From Glaciimonas sp. CA11.2 (GTDB lineage Bacteria; Pseudomonadota; Gammaproteobacteria; Burkholderiales; Burkholderiaceae_D): 64,000 nucleotides of DNA. This document shows positions 8,306 through 15,604 of this stretch, one piece after another. The notes beneath the pieces are model-generated. The model made no database searches. It was not told where the DNA came from and worked only from the letters and a program-made list of their open reading frames with translations. Location of the stretch: contig NZ_JAVIWL010000001.1 in NCBI RefSeq assembly GCF_034314045.1, forward strand, positions 806,001 to 870,000, written 5' to 3'. A program made the position numbers and the translations under genes. The number at the start of each line of letters is the position of its first letter. The stretch's first letter is position 1.

Positions 8306-9505
8306 TTACCCTTGGTTCCTTTCAATTGCTGGGGACCCACGCACGGAACGATAAGTAACCGGCCGACCGCGTTTGCTCAAAACGATTTGCCAAAGCTGGC
8401 CTTGACCTGAGCGAAAAAAACCAGCAGAAGAAAGTAAGAAGTATTTCCACATTCGATAGAAACGCTCGCCGTATTTATCCTTCAATGTGGGCCATGCTTT
8501 ATCGAAATTATCCCACCATGCCATCAGCGTTCGGTCATAATCGCGGCCGAAGTTGTGCCAGTCATCAATCAAAAACCGTCCTTCAAGGGCGCTGGAAATT
8601 TGTTTCGCCGAGGGCAAATGACCATTCGGGAAAATATATTTATCCAGCCACATATCCCTTCTCGTCTCAGTCACATGGTTACCAATGGTATGCAATAGAA
8701 AAAGACCATCTGCCTTTAACAACTTGCCGACAACATCAAAGTAAGTAGCGTAATTTTTTGCTCCGACGTGCTCAAACATACCCACCGATACAATCTTATC
8801 GAACTCACCGGTAAGTTCTCGGTAGTCGGTTAACAAAATGGTGACGGGCAATCCTGCGCACTTTTCTTGCGCCAGCTTTTGTTGCTCTTTTGAAATAGTA
8901 ATTCCGACGACTTCGACCTGATATTTTTCTGCAGCGTAGCGTGCTAAACCGCCCCAACCACATCCGATATCTAGTAACCGTTCACCCGGCTTTAATTCAA
9001 GCTTACGACAAATCAATTCAAGCTTATGCAGTTGCGCCTCTTCCAGATTTTTTGCGTGCTCCCAATAGCCGCATGAGTACATCAAATTTGAATCGAGCAT
9101 GCTTTCGAATAGATCATTACCGATGTCATAGTGCTGCTCGCCCACCCGAAAGGCACGATTTTCAGTTTGAAGATTGAAGAATTTTTGACGTAAAATTTCC
9201 AGCGCAAATCTGAACTTGGCGGGACCTACGACTGTTTGCTCGAGGTCATGACTGGTGATTTTGAAAAAAAATTCATCAAGCTGCTGACTGTCCCAATCTC
9301 CGTCCATGTATGACTCGCCGATCCCCAGTTCCCATTTTGTAAACATTTTCCGAAAAAAAGCATTATCGTAAATTTGCATGTCCCATGGCGCGTCTCCGTT
9401 CAACTTGACACCCGCATGTTCAAACAACTGGTTGATGATTTTCGGACCATTCGCTTTCATATTGAGCGTTGTCGGTGTCAATCCACTACTGTGCGAAGTT
9501 GTCAT
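8306..9505 (-). CDS. cfa: Cyclopropane-fatty-acyl-phospholipid synthase
   Basis: A 399-residue SAM-dependent enzyme that converts cis double bonds of membrane phospholipid acyl chains to cyclopropanes, usually at entry to stationary phase or under acid stress. It aligns along its length with E. coli Cfa: GESYMDGDW near the N-terminus, EQHYDIGNDLFESMLD, the SAM site LDIGCGWGGLARY, and VSVGMFEHVGAKNY. The start at 9505 is chosen because upstream in-frame sequence does not resemble the family. It is a single gene converging with the MarR gene. The upstream region has a dyad at 9574-9619. Confidence 0.95.
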   Translation of the reverse strand: MTTSHSSGLTPTTLNMKANGPKIINQLFEHAGVKLNGDAPWDMQIYDNAFFRKMFTKWELGIGESYMDGDWDSQQLDEFFFKITSHDLEQTVVGPAKFRFALEILRQKFFNLQTENRAFRVGEQHYDIGNDLFESMLDSNLMYSCGYWEHAKNLEEAQLHKLELICRKLELKPGERLLDIGCGWGGLARYAAEKYQVEVVGITISKEQQKLAQEKCAGLPVTILLTDYRELTGEFDKIVSVGMFEHVGAKNYATYFDVVGKLLKADGLFLLHTIGNHVTETRRDMWLDKYIFPNGHLPSAKQISSALEGRFLIDDWHNFGRDYDRTLMAWWDNFDKAWPTLKDKYGERFYRMWKYFLLSSAGFFRSGQGQLWQIVLSKRGRPVTYRSVRGSPAIERNQG

Positions 9506-9994
9506 GTTATGTCTACCCGAGTATGAAATTTCTGATGCTCTTTGCGAAATAATAATCAGTCTCACGTCTTCTATTAATAACTCGGAATATCAACTTTTAT
9601 TAATTATGCGAGTTACTAATCATAATAGATAAATATCAGGCGTAAAATTTTTTTAGGCGGGACATGAAATAACTCTTTTCCTCCATCACAATTGTGTTTG
9701 CGCACAGAAGTAAAGCCCGATTTGTTTCATCGCGATTGGCAGATACTAACCAGTGGTGATTCGCCAGAATGGTCTAGTGTAAATTTAAATGATGCGAGAT
9801 GGCGATGATTAATTTTGCATGACTTGAATGCGTGCAATAATTTGATGCTGGATGAGTATATTCACAGTGAATAAAAATGTAAACAGGCAGCCAACCAAGC
9901 GCTGCCTTCGCCATCTTCACATAGTTTGCATTGCAATCGCATCGACGATTGCTGAATCGGTCACACGTTTAAAAGCGAAACAAGTGGGTGAGAA
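9506..9994. other. Non-coding gap upstream of cfa
   Basis: No convincing gene in 489 bp. The one notable element is an imperfect inverted repeat, TTAATAACTCG (9574-9584) with CGAGTTACTAA (9609-9619), 24 bp apart and about 70 bp upstream of the cfa start. It could be an operator or a stem in the leader. The rest is AT-rich. Confidence 0.4.
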
Positions 9995-10393
9995 TTATGA
10001 GTGCGCGGTCGGAAGCCACTCTTCCAGAGTCACCTCGAAGGTCATACAAATTGGGTTCGCACCGGCGACAAAGGGGCCACCATAAACGTTACCCTCCGGG
10101 TCGGCAACGACGCCAGTGAGTGATGCAATGAGAGAACCATCATCCTTTGAGCGAACCTCTCCCGCAAGGCTGACAATCTCAACCGCTGGCCCTTTAATCT
10201 GGACATATTTGCCATCCAGCGTTCCCAAACACGCATCCACCAGACTACCCAGCGCCCCCCGCACGAAGGCGTTCTTGAAGCCCTCTGCGATACACAGTTT
10301 CTCGACCCCTAAAACCAGATCTTCGTTAGGTGCGATACGTGCATAAGCAACGCGTCCCATAGTGCCGGTTTCAACGATCGTTGTATCATTCAT
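9995..10393 (-). CDS. PPC-domain (DUF296) protein lacking the family histidines
   Basis: A 132-residue single-domain protein with the plant and prokaryote conserved (PPC/DUF296) fold, recognisable from LVLGVEKLCIAEGF, ALGSLVDACLGTLD, VEIVSLAGEV and the closing FEVTLEEW. The usual HxH and GGH metal ligands are replaced: residues 91-93 read SLT and the GG at 105-106 is followed by Pro. Its start overlaps the preceding PPC gene by 8 nt, so the two are translationally coupled and likely partners. PPC proteins form trimers; bacterial roles are poorly known, and DNA binding is not implied without an AT-hook, which is absent. A cofactor-binding or scaffold role with the acyl-CoA enzymes upstream is inference. 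Confidence 0.8.
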   Translation of the reverse strand: MNDTTIVETGTMGRVAYARIAPNEDLVLGVEKLCIAEGFKNAFVRGALGSLVDACLGTLDGKYVQIKGPAVEIVSLAGEVRSKDDGSLIASLTGVVADPEGNVYGGPFVAGANPICMTFEVTLEEWLPTAHS

Positions 10394-10958
10394 TCGGACT
10401 CTCCGCTTGCGGTTGTATTAAGGGAATATTCGTTTCTGGATCGAAAGTCACGCGTAGTTCAAAGCCATCCAACGAGGTAACCAGCACCGAAATTGGGGTC
10501 GATCCAACAATACAGGTATCAGTAATGATGTGACCGCCCTTCACTGTCCCATTCTCTGTGCGAATAGCCGCATGACAATGCACGATGGGACGACCATGCT
10601 GATTTTTACCCAGCGTAGCATTGCCAAAAATCATGTATGCGCGCCCAGCCTGAATCGGTTTCGAATAAGCGATCATGGCTTGATGAGATGGATCGGGCGG
10701 CGCGACGCAGTATTCGAGATGATCGAAATAACCACCGAGTATCGTGGTCGAGGCGTTCTTGATACCGATCTCGATCAATGGCTTCACAATAGCTTCAAAG
10801 AGACTTAAGCCTGGCACCAGCGTCAAACGGACATGTCTGCCACTGGCGGAATGCCGACTTTGAATACGGACCGGATTAAACGGTCCGGGATGCAGCATCA
10901 TGCGTGGCCGATGCGCCTGTGGCGAGGCATTCGTATGTGACGCGTTCCTGGTGTTCAT
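10386..10958 (-). CDS. PPC-domain (DUF296) protein with intact histidine motif
   Basis: A 190-residue protein. About 35 leading residues are low in structure and rich in His, Arg and Pro; the PPC domain follows. The expected metal ligands are present, His127 and His129 in HCHAAI and His143 in GGHI. The ATG at 10958 is chosen because a GGGGA ends 9 nt before it and it forms an ATGA overlap with the acyl-CoA synthetase stop; a GTG at 10967 would sit on the ribosome binding site. It is the middle gene of a tightly coupled three-gene unit, synthetase, PPC, PPC. Function is unknown, but the coupling argues for work on the same CoA-linked substrate. Confidence 0.82.
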   Translation of the reverse strand: MNTRNASHTNASPQAHRPRMMLHPGPFNPVRIQSRHSASGRHVRLTLVPGLSLFEAIVKPLIEIGIKNASTTILGGYFDHLEYCVAPPDPSHQAMIAYSKPIQAGRAYMIFGNATLGKNQHGRPIVHCHAAIRTENGTVKGGHIITDTCIVGSTPISVLVTSLDGFELRVTFDPETNIPLIQPQAESPNE

Positions 10959-12538
10959 AGATGACACTCCCCTTCTGCCTCCAATAACGCTTTAACCTCT
11001 TTCTTTACAATCTTTCCGTAAGCGGATTTCGGCATTGTTTCCCAAAACACAAACCGACGCGGCCACTTATATTTGGCGATGCGTTCCTCCAAATGTGCCT
11101 GTAACTGTCCGCACTCCACAGTCAAATTGTCTTTGGTAACGATCACCGCAATACCGCTTTCACCCCATTTCGGGTCCGGCAAACCCAGTACCGCGACTTC
11201 CGACACTGCCGGATGGGTCAATAATGCTTCTTCAATTTCGCGCGGGTACACATTAGAACCACCTGAAATATACATATCAGAGGAACGACCGGTGATATAA
11301 AGAAATCCTTCACGATCAACGTGGCCTATGTCGCCGGTATGAAACCAGTCGTCCTTAAATGCCTTGGCATTGGCATCCGGATTGTTGTGATAACCCATGA
11401 ATACGGCGAGGCCGCGTACGCATATTTCGCCGGTCTCGAATGCCGTCAACTTTTGTCCGCTATCATTGAGAATGGCAATCTCCATTCCCGTGCGGGGAAT
11501 GCCGCACGTGCCGACCCGCGCATGCGGATCGTTGTCATCGTCGGTATGCATATAAGTCGGCAAAAATGTAATGTTGCCGGTAACTTCGCCGAGCCCGTAA
11601 TACTGCACCAACACCTTACCGAGCTTCTGTAGCGCGTAACGCTGGTCGGCACGATACATCGGCGCGCCAGCGTAGATGACGTGCTGAAGCGAGCTGTGAT
11701 CGTAACGGTCTACCGATGGATCTTCGGTCAATATTTTGACGATGGTCGGGACAGTAAACATATTATCGATACGATGTTTCTCTACCAGTTGCCAGGCTTC
11801 CTCCGGCACTAATCTTTCGGTCGCAAGCAATACGCTGGCAGCACCGCGGGCCGTATTGACAATCGCGTGTATTCCAGCGCCGTGCGAGAGTGGAGCAACT
11901 ACCAAGGAACGCGAGCGATGCGATAGTCCTGGTAGCAAATCAGCCAGATGGTTGGTCACCACAAACGCCATTTGTCCGTGCGATAACATTCCTGCTTTTG
12001 GATGGCCGGTCGTACCTGATGTATAGAAGAACCAGAGCGGATCTTCATACTCTACCTCGACCTCGTCAAACGGCACTGCACCGCTTGTCGGCGCTGCTGC
12101 AAGAGTCCCATAGTCCATTTCTCCGTCACGCGCATCGGAGAGGGCAATCACATGTGTCAGCGCAGGAGAAACAGCTTTAATAGCATCGACGTAATGTGCC
12201 AAACCACGGTCATACAACATCACCGTCGCACCGCTGGATTGCCCCAGATAAGCGGCTTCCGGTGGCGTAATACGCACGTTGGTAGGAACCCATACCAAGC
12301 CGAGTTTGAATGCGATCCAGGCGCTCTCAAAGATTTGCAAATTGTTGCGAGAATGCACCAAAAACCTGTCACCCTTTTTGACGCCTAATTGATGCAAAGC
12401 ATGCGCTACCGCATCGACGCGGTCATTAATATCTTTCCAGGTAGCGACGTCATCGCCAATAATGATGCCCGCGTCATCGGGAAAACGGCGCGCGACATCC
12501 GATAACAGCCGCCCCAGATTCATGACTTTTTTTAACAT
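10955..12538 (-). CDS. AMP-forming acyl-CoA synthetase
   Basis: A 527-residue member of the ANL superfamily that activates a carboxylic acid with ATP and joins it to CoA. The P-loop-like motif FFYTSGTTGHPKAGM is near residues 165-180, the YYGLGEVT motif in the middle, GEICVRG and the TGDIG hinge-proximal motif follow, and the C-terminal PKSAYGKIVKKE supplies the catalytic lysine. The start at 12538 (MLKKVMNLG) has a GAGCGAGA ahead of it. Medium-chain or aryl acids are likely but unproven. It begins an operon with two PPC-domain genes and follows the thiolase gene after a repeat-filled gap. Confidence 0.93.
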   Translation of the reverse strand: MLKKVMNLGRLLSDVARRFPDDAGIIIGDDVATWKDINDRVDAVAHALHQLGVKKGDRFLVHSRNNLQIFESAWIAFKLGLVWVPTNVRITPPEAAYLGQSSGATVMLYDRGLAHYVDAIKAVSPALTHVIALSDARDGEMDYGTLAAAPTSGAVPFDEVEVEYEDPLWFFYTSGTTGHPKAGMLSHGQMAFVVTNHLADLLPGLSHRSRSLVVAPLSHGAGIHAIVNTARGAASVLLATERLVPEEAWQLVEKHRIDNMFTVPTIVKILTEDPSVDRYDHSSLQHVIYAGAPMYRADQRYALQKLGKVLVQYYGLGEVTGNITFLPTYMHTDDDNDPHARVGTCGIPRTGMEIAILNDSGQKLTAFETGEICVRGLAVFMGYHNNPDANAKAFKDDWFHTGDIGHVDREGFLYITGRSSDMYISGGSNVYPREIEEALLTHPAVSEVAVLGLPDPKWGESGIAVIVTKDNLTVECGQLQAHLEERIAKYKWPRRFVFWETMPKSAYGKIVKKEVKALLEAEGECHL

Positions 12539-12663
12539 GGTCTCGCTCTTATTTCGGTTGGGCTTATTAATTGTTGTTGCATGTGAGCTGTGCGGAGACA
12601 AGACAAACATCAAGAATTCAAGATTGATTTGCTCTGGTTTGCTTTGCTTTTACACCGCCTCAT

Positions 12664-12815
12664 CAGGTGCCTCAAAAAACCTGTTGCACGAGCTAGGGTC
12701 GCATTGAGAAGCAGAGCCGTACGGAGGTACGGTGAGCATCGGAAATGCGAGATTGGTTTGCGCAGCAGGTTTTTTGAGGTACCTGTTTGGGCAGCAGGTT
12801 TTTCGAGGTACCTAC
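12664..12815. repeat. Composite intergenic repeat with nested hairpins, family B
   Basis: Three copies of a 24-25 bp unit around GCAGCAGGTTTTTTGAGG: one inverted (12664-12687) and two direct (12762-12785, 12791-12815). Inverted and direct copies match 22 of 24. Between them lies a nested hairpin: TCGCATT (12699-12705) with AATGCGA (12744-12750), and inside it CCGTAC-GGAG-GTACGG (12717-12732). The last unit ends at the thiolase stop codon. It has the look of a dispersed structured repeat and may also end thiolase transcripts. Confidence 0.7.
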
Positions 12816-14002
12816 CTGACGCGCTCTAAAATGCTGACATAATTTGCTACTGCGGCACCGCCCATATTGAATACGCCGACATATCTGGCATCCGCTATTT
12901 GCATTTCGCCCGCATCGTGGCAAGCCTGCATCGCTGCCATGACATGCATTGAAACACCGGTGGCGCCAATTGGATGACCTTTCGATTTCAGTCCGCCAGA
13001 AGGATTAATCGGTAAACGGCCTTCTTTGGTGGTGACGCCGTCGAGAATCGCGTGCGCGCCTCGTCCTGGCTCAGCCAAACCCATTGCTTCATATTCCAGC
13101 AATTCCGCGATAGTAAAGCAGTCGTGGGTTTCTACTAGCGACAGATCTGTAAGCGTCAACTTTGCCTGCGCCAGCGCCCTCTTCCACGCCAGACTGCCGC
13201 CCTCGAAGGACGTTGGGTCACGCCGACTGAGCGGCAGAAAATCATTGACGTGCACTGCCGAGCGAAACTGCACCGCACGCGGCATACTTTTAGCGACATC
13301 AGCGGCGCTGATGATCATTGCCACTGCACCGTCTGAAATCAAGGAACAATCGGTACGTTTCAGCGGGCCGGCGACGAATGGATTCTTTTCAGATACATGA
13401 CGGCAAAAGTCAAAGCCCAGATCTTTGCGCATATGCGCATAAGGATTGGCCGCGCCATTTTTATGGTTCTTTGCTGCGATTGCTGCCAAAGCATCCGACT
13501 GATCGCCGTAACGATCAAAATAGGCTTGGGCAATATTGCCGAACACACCTGCGAAACCGCCAGCAATGGCCGCTTCTTCTTTAACGTAGGAACATTTGAG
13601 CAAGACATCGCCAACTGCCGCTGTAGCCAGTTCGCTCATTTTTTCGTAGCCAATGACTAGCGCATGGCGCGACTGACCGGATAAAATTGCCTGTAATCCT
13701 GAATGAATTGCTGCTGAGCCGGTGGCGCAAGCGTTTTCGACCCGGACTGCTGGCGTGAATCGCATTTCCGGAATGCTATTAAAAATGAGTGAAGAAGGAA
13801 AATCCTGCTGCAGAAAGCCGCCATTAAAGGTGCCGATGTGAATAGAACTGATATCGGCCGGTGTCAGACCCGCGTGCGCTATCGCCGCCTGCGCTACTTC
13901 GGCAATCAATATTTCAGGATCGAGGGCATCAAGTTTACCAAACTTAGAATGGTTCCAGCCGGTAATGCATGGGGCGGAAGTCGATGGAGAGGAAGTCGTC
14001 AT
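12812..14002 (-). CDS. Thiolase, SCP-x/lipid-transfer-protein type
   Basis: A 396-residue thiolase-fold enzyme that cleaves (or forms) beta-ketoacyl-CoA. The nucleophilic cysteine lies in VENACATGSAA (residues 88-98), and the C-terminal NPSGGLKSKGHPIGATG and FNMGGAA carry the remaining active-site residues. The wording matches thiolases of the SCP-x type, which commonly need a DUF35/OB-fold zinc-ribbon partner; none is encoded nearby, while two PPC-domain genes are. It is minus strand and upstream of the synthetase operon, separated by repeat DNA. It probably performs the last step of a CoA-dependent side-chain or ring-fission route. Confidence 0.9.
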   Translation of the reverse strand: MTTSSPSTSAPCITGWNHSKFGKLDALDPEILIAEVAQAAIAHAGLTPADISSIHIGTFNGGFLQQDFPSSLIFNSIPEMRFTPAVRVENACATGSAAIHSGLQAILSGQSRHALVIGYEKMSELATAAVGDVLLKCSYVKEEAAIAGGFAGVFGNIAQAYFDRYGDQSDALAAIAAKNHKNGAANPYAHMRKDLGFDFCRHVSEKNPFVAGPLKRTDCSLISDGAVAMIISAADVAKSMPRAVQFRSAVHVNDFLPLSRRDPTSFEGGSLAWKRALAQAKLTLTDLSLVETHDCFTIAELLEYEAMGLAEPGRGAHAILDGVTTKEGRLPINPSGGLKSKGHPIGATGVSMHVMAAMQACHDAGEMQIADARYVGVFNMGGAAVANYVSILERVR

Positions 14003-14282
14003 TTGGATTCCTAAAAAGAGTTTTCAGAATAATGCTATGCAAAAATAATGCCAAGGTTATGACACGAACGGCAACTATAGGTAACTGTCGCCAAGAACTA
14101 TCAAATGGTCATTCTCAATGTAGATCAAGGCGAAAAATGAAGTAGAAGCGAATGAAAGCGTATGGCGTCAATATTATCCTTTTGCGCAGCGGCGTGGCGT
14201 ATGGACCGATTTTTGGGGCGGCGATTGCATAGCAACTGGCGTGCAGCGTGAGATAAAGAATTTTGCTGCACCGCAGTAACGA

Positions 14283-14328
14283 CAGGTGTTTATTTTATGC
14301 GACAGGTGTCGCACAAAATAAACACCTG
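14283..14328. repeat. Long near-perfect hairpin in the thiolase-dctP gap
   Basis: Arms 14283-14303 and 14308-14328 are 21 bp each with one mismatch and a 4-nt AGGT loop. Each arm starts or ends with CAGGTGT/ACACCTG. There is no T-run, so it is not a classical terminator. It lies in a 558-bp divergent gap and 139 bp before the sigma-54 promoter. The rest of 14003-14460 holds no gene that I can support. Confidence 0.7.
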
Positions 14329-14466
14329 ACATCCTTTGTCGAAATTGCATTTTTAGACGAGAATATCAGCACTGGGCTGAGGATAGCTGCCAGAGCAAGA
14401 GACGAGGAGGAAGAGAAGCACGACAATATAGCCAATCGGAATAACCGCCGATAGCAAAACTGGGCC

Positions 14467-14483
14467 TTGGCACTTAAATTGCT
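14467..14483 (+). promoter_or_regulatory. Sigma-54 (-24/-12) promoter of the TRAP operon
   Basis: TTGGCAC at 14467-14473 and TTGCT at 14479-14483 give the invariant GG and GC separated by exactly 10 bp, matching the consensus TGGCAC-N5-TTGC. Transcription would start near 14494, about 67 bp before dctP. A sigma-54 activator gene lies about 6 kb downstream (20516). Confidence 0.8.
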
Positions 14484-14560
14484 CTATCCAATCTTACGCA
14501 GCGTAGCTACCAGGTTCCAGAGATCATTTTTTATATAACTAAAATCCAGGAGACAAACAG

Positions 14561-15604
14561 ATGGGTAATCGCGTTGGTATCATTTCACGCCGCAATTTTT
14601 TGAAAACAATTTCTGCCACATCGGCAATCGCCGCCAGTGGCTTAAGTATGGTTTCGACACAAGCTTTTGCCGCTGCCGAGTTCACCTTAAAATTCGCCAA
14701 TAATCTGCCAGTCACACATCCGATGAATGTGCGGGCAAAAGAAATGGCGGCAAAAATTGCGACCGACTCAAAAGGTCGCATTGATATGCAAGTCTATCCA
14801 AATAGCCAGCTCGGTACTGATACCGACATGCTGTCGCAAATTCGTGCTGGCGCTATTGATTACTTTTTGCTTTCACCGTTGATTCTTGGAACACTAGTCT
14901 CGGATGCACAAATCAGCGGAATTGGTTTTGCATTTAAAGATTACAACCAAGTGTGGGCAGCGATGGATGGCGATCTTGGCGCCCACGTGCGCAAACAGAT
15001 TTCGGCGAAATCGACACTGTTCGCGTTCGACAAAATTTGGGATAACGGCTATCGCCAAATCACCAACAGCAGTCGCCCGATTAATAAGCCGGAAGACTTG
15101 AAAGGTATGAAATTACGCGTTCCACCAAGTCCACTCTGGACCTCAATGTTCCGCGCATTTGATGCTGCGCCAACCAGCATTAACTTTGCCGAAGTCTATT
15201 CAGCGCTGCAAACAAAAATCGTCGAAGGCCAGGAAAATCCACTAGCGATCATCTCGACTGCCAAACTGTACGAAGTGCAGAAATATTGTTCGATGACGAA
15301 TCATATGTGGGATGGTTTTTGGTGTCTGGCGAATAAAACCTCTTTCGAAAAGCTGCCGAAGGATCTTCAGGATATCGTCACGCGTAATATCAACGAAGCC
15401 GGTCTGAAGCAACGCGTTGACACCAAGGCACTTAACGATTCACTAGTCGCCGAAATGAAAACCAAAGGCCTGCAATTCAACGATACCAACAACGACGCTT
15501 TTCGCACCAAGCTACGTAGTGCTGGATTTTACGAGCAATGGCACAAAAAATTTGGGGATGAGGCTTGGGCCATCCTTGAGAAATACACCGGAAAATTGGC
15601 CTGA
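14561..15604 (+). CDS. TRAP transporter solute-binding protein DctP
   Basis: A 347-residue periplasmic binding protein of the TRAP family, which captures carboxylates for sodium-driven uptake. The signal peptide has a twin-arginine motif SRRNFLK (residues 9-15), so export is probably by Tat. The DctP core follows from AEFTLKFANNLP, with LKGMKLRVP near residues 183-191 and EVYSALQTKIVEGQENP near 213-229. AGGAG precedes the ATG. The stop overlaps the start of the fused permease gene (TGATG). A sigma-54 promoter lies about 80 bp upstream. The ligand is probably the acid or keto-acid substrate of the surrounding catabolic genes, by inference. Confidence 0.94.
   Translation: MGNRVGIISRRNFLKTISATSAIAASGLSMVSTQAFAAAEFTLKFANNLPVTHPMNVRAKEMAAKIATDSKGRIDMQVYPNSQLGTDTDMLSQIRAGAIDYFLLSPLILGTLVSDAQISGIGFAFKDYNQVWAAMDGDLGAHVRKQISAKSTLFAFDKIWDNGYRQITNSSRPINKPEDLKGMKLRVPPSPLWTSMFRAFDAAPTSINFAEVYSALQTKIVEGQENPLAIISTAKLYEVQKYCSMTNHMWDGFWCLANKTSFEKLPKDLQDIVTRNINEAGLKQRVDTKALNDSLVAEMKTKGLQFNDTNNDAFRTKLRSAGFYEQWHKKFGDEAWAILEKYTGKLA

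Noticed and set aside
9852..10085. Plus-strand frame of 77 codons overlapping the first PPC gene
   Set aside because: Half of it is antisense to a well-supported gene and the product looks like no known protein.
14152..14232. 26-codon frame MKAYGVNIILLRSG in the thiolase-dctP gap
   Set aside because: Too short, no clear ribosome binding site, no neighbour logic; could be a remnant but cannot be supported.
14263..14454. Open frame of 63 codons over the long hairpin
   Set aside because: It runs through both arms of the hairpin, has no ribosome binding site and gives a low-complexity charged product.
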